Shown one piece after another: positions 1 through 4,920 of a stretch of DNA of 5,669 bases. The translations under genes and the position numbers were made by a program. The stretch covers positions 1 through 5,669 of the forward strand of contig JAITWD010000130.1 in the NCBI GenBank assembly GCA_031285465.1, in the 5' to 3' direction. Positions within the stretch are counted from its first letter, which is position 1, and each line of letters opens with the position of its first letter. A model generated the notes under the pieces. The model had not been told where the DNA came from and ran no database searches. It saw only the letters and a program-made list of their open reading frames with translations. The DNA is from Lachnospiraceae bacterium. Lineage in GTDB: Bacteria > Bacillota > Clostridia > Lachnospirales > Lachnospiraceae.

Positions 1-2914
1 GATTAAGATGATCCAGCATTCGTTCATCATACTTACCGCTCGTAAAAGCTTGGTAGACCAATGCAGTCAATTCCCCTCGCATATCTTCCCGATCAGCTAT
101 CCCTATGTTGGTTATTCCCGCATTAACCGACTCACTCGCTCCCTCGTCCAGTAGCCCACTAAGGACCCGCATGGTCAATCGGGCATCCAGACCCTTCGTA
201 CCGGTTGCCCTTAACCAGGTAAAGGCCTCGGCATAGCGGTAACACAGAACCATCAACTGTAAAATCTCCGCATAATTGCTCCGCTTTATTTGTTCGGGCC
301 TTATCCCGACAATCATCCTATCCAGGGTTTCCATATCATCCTGCTCATAATAATACCGAAGCAACCCCATCCTGATCGCTTTCAGGAAGGGAGTCCGCAG
401 CTCCTTTGCCGCCAGCAGGCGTTCCATAGCCGACCGGTTATATTCCGTTACCGCTGCCATCTCCTCACCGTTTTCACACCACCATCGGTCAAAACCACTG
501 TGCCCCTCGAGCACCGCTGCGATCATCCGGCCAAAACGCTCCGGCTCGATAAATTTTTCAATATGTAACCGGTCGGTAGCGGTATAGCGGTTGCCCCGAT
601 CATCGGCGAGAAAAAGACCGACATGATCACCATAAAGCGGTATCTTGATCACTCCTCCTTTGCCGGCACCAACCGACGACGGAATGGGAAAGGACTGCTC
701 AATGCCGGTCTTGTCATAGATCACAATAAGCTCTTTCATCACCACCGTCGCCGGCTTGATGGTTATCTGAACCGTAAATAGGGCTTCTGCCAGACTGGCG
801 GCGTTCTCTGCAGTGATCATCTCAGGTGAAAGATAATGTTCATATAAATATGCCATAAAGCGGTTCATCCGCCCTTCTGCCATCGGTCCAGCCACAAACC
901 GCTCGATGATCCCCTGATAGCTTGCGTATATCTCCGGGTACTCTTCCCGGTGTTTATGGACATAGGCATATAAATAGGCTCGATGACGGTGATCCAGATC
1001 GCTGTTATAGGCAAAATACATCAGAACCATTTTCGGTAGTGTCTCTTCCGCTTCCAGATCGAGCGACATAAAATAAAACTCAAACAACCGGATCAGCTTT
1101 ATCTCCGCCTCAATGCCCAGGCGAAACCATGGCAAATATGCCCCGCCGGTCCGTCCCCCCTTGATCAGTAGACCGCAAATGGTCTTGATAACCGCAACCG
1201 TCGGCTCAATCCGGTAACATTCCTGCAAAATCCGGAATAAGAAGGGGGAATAATCCTTGCTCTTACCTGCCAGATAGGTGATCTGACCGACCAACTCAAC
1301 CGGCAGCATTTGCTTTTTGACGGCGAACAAAAGCACCTGTTCCTCGAACCGATCCAGCTTTAATAGCAGGGTTGGATTATTTTGTAGCAAAATCAGCACT
1401 TCAACATAGATGACCGGACTGGTACAACCACGCCAAAATTGATCGGCAAGGCTGGCCCACTTTTGCTCCGGTCCCTGTCCGGTCTGTAAAAAGAGCAGCA
1501 ACCAGGCGATCCGCCAGTTGTCGCGATTGCGGGCAAATACCGCTTCCACCGCCTCGACCACTTCATCAAGATGATTGCCCGATCCACTTAAAAGGGTGGT
1601 AAGATATTGATGATAACACCATAATGCCGGTTCCTCACCCTCCCTGCCACGCAACCGGCCGCCGACCATATCAAGCAACCGACCGGCTTCATTATAGCGT
1701 TCCGCCGTAAGCAATAGTTGAACCCTGAATAACTGTGCCGCCCAATCCTCCGCATTAGCTACGATCATGCGTTCTACCAGGACCATCGTTTCCTTCCGCC
1801 ACACCGATGCACTGATACCTTTCGCCCGAAAAGCAACATAACACTCCATCAGTTCATACAACCCGCGGTTACCCAAAAGACGGCGCTTTTTTCCTTTAAC
1901 CGGCACGCTTTTATGGTCCACCCGAACACTTATCGTATGAGCGCTATCAGCATTATAAAGGACTATCTTCCCCCAGTTATGACCGGCATGGAGACACTGC
2001 GGATAAATATAAAAAGGAAGACGATAAAAATTCCCCAGGAAGTCTTCCTCCCTGATCATCTCTTTATCGGTTCCGATAAAATCCCCTTGGATTTCGATAG
2101 CCAAACGGGTATACCCCCAGCCATTACGATGGATGGACAATGAATACTCCGCCGTTCGATCGCCCGCTTCGATGATGACCTCACAGCCCTCGCCCGCTCG
2201 ATCGTTCGCCTCAATGACCTCCAGATTTCCTACCGTTTTAGTGCCCGTTCCACGAATAAGATATTCGATCGCCTGTTTCTTCCGGATCGCCTGCAAAAAT
2301 TCCTCGACCGTCTGCCGATTCTTATATGGTCGGGCAATCATGCTATGATGGGCGGATATATCCAAACTATTGGTACGGTCAAACAATCCGGACCGGCTGT
2401 CACCGCCTGACAGTCCGCGAAATAGGGAGTAAAAGTGACGCTCATGCCGACTGATCAAACGGGCGAAGTCCTCGCTATAAAATAGGTTGACCGCCTCTTC
2501 CCAGTTGGTTTTGGCCAGATTGGCAAAATGAAAAAGATTCCGGATCGGACCCAGACTGGAAGGTATCTCTTTAGGGATAATAGTGGCAATATAAGACAAC
2601 CCATACTCGCCATGATTAGAAACGATCGTAAACTCTCCCTGTACCGTTTCACCCTCCTCCAGCGTCTGGGTATGAAAACAAAAGGCTATTTCCGCGGTCG
2701 CACCGACAAACCGATCGGTCAGGCATTCCATTTCCAGGCTGTTCGAATAAACATAGCCCTCGGTAAAACGTCCGGTTGGTCCGTAAACTTCAAAAAAGCC
2801 TTCGTAGTCTTCGCCGGCTTTTAATTCAAGTTGGATGGTGGCATTGGAAAATTCCAGCGTGCCCGGATCAGGATGAAATTCTCCTTCCAATATTCGATGG
2901 ATGATGTCTTTCAT
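1..2914 (-). CDS. DUF5717 family protein, C-terminus cut off by the window edge
   Basis: The frame starts at ATG 2912-2914 and stays open for 971 codons to the left edge, so this is the N-terminal part of one large protein (begins MKDIIHRILEGEFHPDPGTL). The start is supported by GGGAG five bases upstream. Reading the translation, residues 20-115 and 220-340 are strand-rich, Ig-like segments; between them is a conserved-looking stretch around LGPIRNLFHFANLAKTNWEE (121-140). Residues 345-710 are helical and TPR-like, 711-785 are strand-rich again, and 790-971 are helical. I see no signal peptide, membrane segment or catalytic motif, so it is probably cytoplasmic. The order and motifs match my memory of the clostridial DUF5717 family, whose members I recall as about 1,100-1,250 residues; its function is unknown. 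Residues 169-197 (GGDSRSGLFD onward) look like a loop that I do not recall in relatives. The gene is probably transcribed from its own promoter at 2985-2993. Confidence 0.87.
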   Translation of the reverse strand, partial: MKDIIHRILEGEFHPDPGTLEFSNATIQLELKAGEDYEGFFEVYGPTGRFTEGYVYSNSLEMECLTDRFVGATAEIAFCFHTQTLEEGETVQGEFTIVSNHGEYGLSYIATIIPKEIPSSLGPIRNLFHFANLAKTNWEEAVNLFYSEDFARLISRHERHFYSLFRGLSGGDSRSGLFDRTNSLDISAHHSMIARPYKNRQTVEEFLQAIRKKQAIEYLIRGTGTKTVGNLEVIEANDRAGEGCEVIIEAGDRTAEYSLSIHRNGWGYTRLAIEIQGDFIGTDKEMIREEDFLGNFYRLPFYIYPQCLHAGHNWGKIVLYNADSAHTISVRVDHKSVPVKGKKRRLLGNRGLYELMECYVAFRAKGISASVWRKETMVLVERMIVANAEDWAAQLFRVQLLLTAERYNEAGRLLDMVGGRLRGREGEEPALWCYHQYLTTLLSGSGNHLDEVVEAVEAVFARNRDNWRIAWLLLFLQTGQGPEQKWASLADQFWRGCTSPVIYVEVLILLQNNPTLLLKLDRFEEQVLLFAVKKQMLPVELVGQITYLAGKSKDYSPFLFRILQECYRIEPTVAVIKTICGLLIKGGRTGGAYLPWFRLGIEAEIKLIRLFEFYFMSLDLEAEETLPKMVLMYFAYNSDLDHRHRAYLYAYVHKHREEYPEIYASYQGIIERFVAGPMAEGRMNRFMAYLYEHYLSPEMITAENAASLAEALFTVQITIKPATVVMKELIVIYDKTGIEQSFPIPSSVGAGKGGVIKIPLYGDHVGLFLADDRGNRYTATDRLHIEKFIEPERFGRMIAAVLEGHSGFDRWWCENGEEMAAVTEYNRSAMERLLAAKELRTPFLKAIRMGLLRYYYEQDDMETLDRMIVGIRPEQIKRSNYAEILQLMVLCYRYAEAFTWLRATGTKGLDARLTMRVLSGLLDEGASESVNAGITNIGIADREDMRGELTALVYQAFTSGKYDERMLDHLN

Positions 2915-2920
2915 GATAAC

Positions 2921-2925
2921 TCCCG
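2921..2925 (-). promoter_or_regulatory. Ribosome binding site of the DUF5717 gene
   Basis: The minus strand reads CGGGAGTTATCATG. GGGAG lies five bases before the ATG at 2914, which fixes this codon as the start. Confidence 0.6.
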
Positions 2926-2956
2926 TGCGTATTGTAGATTTAGGCGCTAATATACA

Positions 2957-2973
2957 GTAACTTCATACGTTAC
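2957..2973. repeat. Small inverted repeat in the DUF5717 leader
   Basis: GTAAC at 2957-2961 and GTTAC at 2969-2973 form a perfect 5-bp inverted repeat around a 7-base centre. It begins a few bases downstream of the predicted transcription start (about 2978). It could be a weak 5' hairpin or an operator half-site pair, but a repeat this short can also occur by chance. Confidence 0.3.
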
Positions 2974-2984
2974 AATATTTATCC

Positions 2985-2993
2985 ATTATAGCA
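2985..2993 (-). promoter_or_regulatory. Extended -10 promoter for the DUF5717 gene
   Basis: The minus strand reads TGCTATAAT, a perfect extended -10 element (TGnTATAAT). The hexamer is at 2985-2990 and the TG at 2992-2993. The hexamer at 17-bp spacing is a poor -35 (ATTCGA), which is tolerated by extended -10 promoters. The predicted start is near 2978, giving a leader of about 64 nt before the ATG. A run of six T's lies just upstream. Confidence 0.6.
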
Positions 2994-3056
2994 CAAAAAA
3001 CCACCACTCGAATACAACCTTTTCCAAAATAATCGTCCGTCACCGATAATCTCCAC

Positions 3057-3251
3057 TCAGATCGGTTTCCATTTACCGTCGGCTAAATAAAGTGCACTCT
3101 CCTTCGCCGTATGGCGGTAACCCATTACCGTTTCGCCAAATGCCCTGCTTCCCACCGGATACTTCATCGACAACTCCGCCATAGAGGGCCGATGATACTG
3201 CTCACCATCACCATCTGTTTCCTGCTCACTGCGGTCGGTCTCCCATGCCAT
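3057..3251 (-). CDS. Small hypothetical protein, 64 residues
   Basis: This frame runs from ATG 3249-3251 to TGA 3057-3059. The main support is a full AGGAGG ribosome binding site at 3262-3267, ten bases upstream. Codon choice (GCG, GAG, CGG, GGT) resembles the neighbouring minus-strand genes. The first 20 residues are strongly acidic and polar (ETDRSEQETDGDGEQ) and look disordered. Residues 22-64 look more ordered and end in SALYLADGKWKPI. There is no membrane segment, signal peptide or cysteine. I do not recognise a family. It lies 142 nt upstream of the DUF5717 gene, in the same direction but separated by that gene's promoter. The alternative is a chance frame in an intergenic region; the ribosome binding site argues against that. 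Confidence 0.5.
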   Translation of the reverse strand: MAWETDRSEQETDGDGEQYHRPSMAELSMKYPVGSRAFGETVMGYRHTAKESALYLADGKWKPI

Positions 3252-3261
3252 TACCCGTTTT

Positions 3262-3267
3262 CCTCCT
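3262..3267 (-). promoter_or_regulatory. Strong ribosome binding site of the 64-residue gene
   Basis: AGGAGG on the minus strand lies ten bases before the ATG at 3251. The spacing is slightly long but usable. This site is the chief reason for calling the small gene real. Confidence 0.5.
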
Positions 3268-3304
3268 ATTTTCCTTTATTGTCAGCCATCTTTTTATTTT
3301 TATC

Positions 3305-3310
3305 CTTATA
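3305..3310 (-). promoter_or_regulatory. Possible -10 box for the 64-residue gene
   Basis: TATAAG on the minus strand matches TATAAT at five of six positions and lies about 55 nt before the ATG. The hexamer at 17-bp spacing (GTTTCC) is a poor -35 and there is no TG extension, so this is only a candidate. Confidence 0.2.
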
Positions 3311-3441
3311 GTCCATCGCTATCTAAAGGAAACGCTGATCAAATCATTGTCTTCCCTAGAAATGTTCCCAACCACCCGGCACTTTATACCTTGTTACCGC
3401 TCACCGGTTCGCAAAAGGGCAGCAAAAAGTGACCCTCATCG

Positions 3442-3470
3442 TTGTTCCGGTCATGTGCAGATGGTATAAT
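3442..3470 (+). promoter_or_regulatory. Possible plus-strand promoter inside the palindrome cluster
   Basis: TGGTATAAT at 3462-3470 is an extended -10 element. A weak TTGTTC hexamer lies upstream at 3442-3447 with a 17-bp spacer. It would fire rightward near 3477 through the remaining palindromes, towards the 3' end of the 100-residue gene on the opposite strand. No plus-strand gene follows, so it may be fortuitous or may drive a small RNA. Confidence 0.25.
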
Positions 3471-3489
3471 GTCGTCGATAGACATTATA
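3465..3489. repeat. Perfect 9-bp inverted repeat
   Basis: TATAATGTC at 3465-3473 pairs perfectly with GACATTATA at 3481-3489 around a 7-base loop (GTCGATA). Because each arm contains TATAAT, the repeat places a -10-like hexamer on both strands. No T-run follows on either strand, so it is not a classical terminator. Confidence 0.75.
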
Positions 3490-3499
3490 TCGGCGCCGA
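3490..3499. repeat. Perfect 10-bp GC-rich palindrome
   Basis: TCGGCGCCGA reads the same on both strands. It directly abuts the 9-bp inverted repeat on its left and is followed by GCGAAGCGAG, giving a G+C island inside A+T-rich DNA. Confidence 0.7.
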
Positions 3500-3515
3500 G
3501 CGAAGCGAGTGTGCA

Positions 3516-3549
3516 ATGATATCATATGAGCTTGCGAATATGGTATCAT
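3516..3549. repeat. 12-bp stem-loop, third palindrome of the cluster
   Basis: ATGATATCATAT at 3516-3527 pairs with ATATGGTATCAT at 3538-3549, with eleven Watson-Crick pairs and one T-G wobble, around a 10-base loop (GAGCTTGCGA). The left arm contains GATATC, itself palindromic. No T-run follows on either strand. With the two palindromes just before it, it forms an element of about 90 bp resembling a REP or MITE-type dispersed repeat. That classification is inference from shape only. Confidence 0.65.
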
Positions 3550-3583
3550 CCTTAATATCGGGTAGACTTGGTTTGGGCGATGG

Positions 3584-3626
3584 TTAAAGAAAAATGGATT
3601 AAAGAAAAATAGTTTAAAGAAAAGAT
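3584..3626. repeat. Three-copy 15-bp tandem repeat, A-rich
   Basis: TTAAAGAAAAAT recurs on the plus strand at 3584, 3599 and 3614, an exact 15-bp period; the third copy carries an extra G. It lies about 30 bp beyond the stop codon of the 100-residue gene. A minus-strand transcript would be U-rich here, but there is no hairpin before it. Confidence 0.7.
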
Positions 3627-3657
3627 GCAATCATGTTCATTAATGCGAAAGTGAAAA

Positions 3658-3960
3658 CTAAAAGTTGAACCATTCACATTCCTTATACTCATTCGGCACG
3701 TCCGATATATCCCAAACGTCATCAAGCGTTTCAATTAATCGGGAGGGCGTATCAGGGAAAACCCATAAATTTAAGTATTCCACAAAATCATCTTCATTGT
3801 AACAAAGAATTCCGTTTATGCGATACTTTAAAGCATCGGGACAGGTTTGCAACCATTTACCACAAAATTCTATACAGTAATCCTCTAAGTTATCAGCTAC
3901 TGTGTCGGGAACCGAATAAACCGAAAGTTGTCCATCTGCACTTAATAACACATTTTTCAC
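3658..3960 (-). CDS. Conserved-looking hypothetical protein, 100 residues, GTG start
   Basis: The start is GTG at 3958-3960, because GGAGG (3969-3973) lies eight bases before it. The longer in-frame ATG starts lie at or upstream of that site and have no comparable site of their own. The protein begins VKNVLLSADGQLSVYSVPD and ends ECEWFNF. It is small and acidic, with short strands at residues 3-17, a helix around DNLEDYCIEFCGKW, a CYNEDDFVEYLN segment that looks helical, and no membrane segment or signal peptide. Two cysteines sit in YCIEFC. The pattern (LSADG, VPD, EYC-EFC-KW, CYNE-DF-EYLN-W-FP) resembles uncharacterised small proteins I recall from Clostridia; I can give no function. It follows the methyltransferase gene by 34 nt and is probably co-transcribed. 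It looks richer in A+T than the flanking genes, a hint of recent acquisition. Confidence 0.82.
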   Translation of the reverse strand: MKNVLLSADGQLSVYSVPDTVADNLEDYCIEFCGKWLQTCPDALKYRINGILCYNEDDFVEYLNLWVFPDTPSRLIETLDDVWDISDVPNEYKECEWFNF

Positions 3961-3968
3961 TATTGTAT

Positions 3969-3973
3969 CCTCC
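3969..3973 (-). promoter_or_regulatory. Ribosome binding site that sets the GTG start
   Basis: GGAGG on the minus strand lies eight bases before GTG 3960. It overlaps an in-frame ATG (ATGGAGG), which makes that ATG an unlikely start. Confidence 0.7.
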
Positions 3974-3994
3974 ATTTGTGAAAATGATAAAAGA

Positions 3995-4786
3995 CTAAAA
4001 ATCTGATTTATAACCATAGGATATCATGTGGCAACGGGCATTGACCGCAAAGATATTTTCTACCTTTCCCTCAGGCGCTATGCCCCTTTCCTTAAAAAGC
4101 AGTTCTAACCGATCCGGCCGGTTCTCACCTCCTGATCGGGATGAGGGATCGAGTAATTCGACAAAATCATTGATCCGCACCTCCACCTTCTCCAGTCCCA
4201 ACTCCTGCATATAGACTGGCACCTTTATTCCTTGCTGATAATCTCTTCCCCCTGCCGATTGCTCGGCATCCCACCTTTGTTTGCGGGTGACCATCCGATC
4301 GATAGCCTCCTCTTTAGTGCCATTAGAATAAAATCCGGCTTCTTCCATCGCCCGATTTGGTTCTATGCATATCACCAGCCCACCCGGAACCACCGCATCG
4401 ATCATCCTTTTTAAGACGCCCACAGCATCCGGAAGATGACGCAGGACCGATTGACATATCGCCAGATCATACTGTGGCTTCGGGGTAAAAGCGGTAATAT
4501 CCTCCAATAAAAAATCCGACCGGTAGGGTAATTGTTCATAGATACCCCGCGCCTCCTGCAATAAGGCTTCGCCGGTATCCAAGCCGGTATAGCTACTGCC
4601 CCTGGGTAGCAACGGCAACAGCTTTAAACCCAAAAATCCGTAACCACAGCCGAAGTCGATAATCTTTATTGGTCGATCCAATTTCCAGACCACCTTAACC
4701 AAAAATTCAAAGTAGTCGTCATTCCACATTTGTTTCCGTGTGGAACGCAGATATTCTATCTGCGAATCCCAGAAGCCTTTGTCCAT
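3995..4786 (-). CDS. Class I SAM-dependent methyltransferase, 263 residues
   Basis: This protein would transfer a methyl group from S-adenosylmethionine to an unidentified acceptor in the cytoplasm. The Rossmann-fold landmarks are clear: motif I IIDFGCGYGFLG at residues 42-53; the acidic residue that normally holds the SAM ribose at D70 in TGLDTG; an ED pair at 95-96 in the usual adenine-contact region; YDLAICQSVLRHLPD at 106-120; and VPGGLVICIEPN at 133-144. Residues 145-263 form an extra C-terminal region (QQGIKVPVYMQELGLEKVEV and following) that probably helps recognise the substrate. The start at MDKGFW is chosen because AGGAG lies seven bases upstream; an in-frame GTG at 4807 would add seven residues but lacks support. 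The promoter at 4881-4909 suggests independent expression. The family is too broad to assign a substrate. Confidence 0.88.
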   Translation of the reverse strand: MDKGFWDSQIEYLRSTRKQMWNDDYFEFLVKVVWKLDRPIKIIDFGCGYGFLGLKLLPLLPRGSSYTGLDTGEALLQEARGIYEQLPYRSDFLLEDITAFTPKPQYDLAICQSVLRHLPDAVGVLKRMIDAVVPGGLVICIEPNRAMEEAGFYSNGTKEEAIDRMVTRKQRWDAEQSAGGRDYQQGIKVPVYMQELGLEKVEVRINDFVELLDPSSRSGGENRPDRLELLFKERGIAPEGKVENIFAVNARCHMISYGYKSDF

Positions 4787-4793
4787 CGTTATT

Positions 4794-4798
4794 CTCCT
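4794..4798 (-). promoter_or_regulatory. Ribosome binding site of the methyltransferase gene
   Basis: The minus strand reads ATGAGGAGAATAACGATG. AGGAG lies seven bases before the ATG at 4786 and downstream of the alternative in-frame GTG and ATG, so it decides the start. Confidence 0.6.
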
Positions 4799-4813
4799 CA
4801 TGAGCACCTTTTA

Positions 4814-4858
4814 TATCTTTCCAATATTTATCTTTACAATATTTATCTTTACAATATT
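4814..4858. repeat. Three-copy 15-bp tandem repeat in the methyltransferase leader
   Basis: The plus-strand units start with TATCTTT at 4814, 4829 and 4844. The second and third are identical (TATCTTTACAATATT) and the first differs by one base. The array lies between the promoter and the ribosome binding site, so it would be in the 5' untranslated leader. Confidence 0.85.
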
Positions 4859-4878
4859 GCTCAATAGCTTGCTCAATA
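4857..4878. repeat. Two-copy 12-bp-period direct repeat
   Basis: TTGCTCAATA occurs at 4857-4866 and again at 4869-4878. It abuts the 15-bp array and lies at the predicted transcription start of the methyltransferase unit. Confidence 0.65.
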
Positions 4879-4880
4879 AA

Positions 4881-4909
4881 AGTATACCCCACTTTGCCGG
4901 TCCGGACAA
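4881..4909 (-). promoter_or_regulatory. Promoter for the methyltransferase unit
   Basis: On the minus strand, TTGTCC (4904-4909) and TATACT (4881-4886) are separated by exactly 17 bp. They match the -35 and -10 consensus at four and five of six positions. The site begins 12 bp after the adaptor's stop codon and would start transcription near 4874, giving a leader of roughly 88 nt that contains both direct repeats. The palindrome GTCCGGAC (4900-4907) overlaps the -35 box and could be an operator, but it is short. Confidence 0.45.
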
Positions 4910-4920
4910 GCTCTTGCCCC

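Larger units (their letters stand above)
3252..3657. other. 405-bp intergenic region without a convincing gene
   Basis: The stretch between the 100-residue and 64-residue genes holds, from right to left, a three-unit A-rich 15-bp tandem repeat, a cluster of three palindromes, and about 200 bp leading to the small gene's ribosome binding site. Frames on both strands here are short, lack good ribosome binding sites and do not resemble proteins I know. I find no hairpin followed by a T-run, so no classical terminator is seen for the upstream genes. The segment at about 3385-3550 has the look of a dispersed non-coding repeat. Confidence 0.55.

Noticed and set aside
1..2914. Short frames on both strands within this span, such as 290-568, 1913-2143 and 2528-2824 on the plus strand
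   Set aside because: They are shadows of the single 971-codon DUF5717 frame, which has far better coding character and a ribosome binding site.
3266..3316. 16-residue minus-strand reading frame (MDYKDKNKKMADNKGK) before the 64-residue gene
   Set aside because: It has no ribosome binding site, and the candidate -10 box falls inside it; lysine/asparagine-rich peptides arise easily in A-rich leaders.
3245..3469. Plus-strand frame with a hydrophobic start (MPLPVFLLFSFIVSHLFIF)
   Set aside because: The hydrophobic part comes from the T-rich complement of the minus-strand leader, there is no ribosome binding site, and the rest looks random.
3516..3549. Stem-loop as a terminator for the upstream genes
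   Set aside because: The stem is A+T-rich and no T-run follows on either strand.
3552..3734. 60-residue minus-strand frame
   Set aside because: It overlaps the end of the better-supported 100-residue gene, and its repeated FSL pattern merely reflects the 15-bp tandem repeat.
4794..4878. Tandem repeats as a CRISPR array
   Set aside because: The units are directly abutting 12- and 15-bp repeats without spacers, so they are minisatellite-like.
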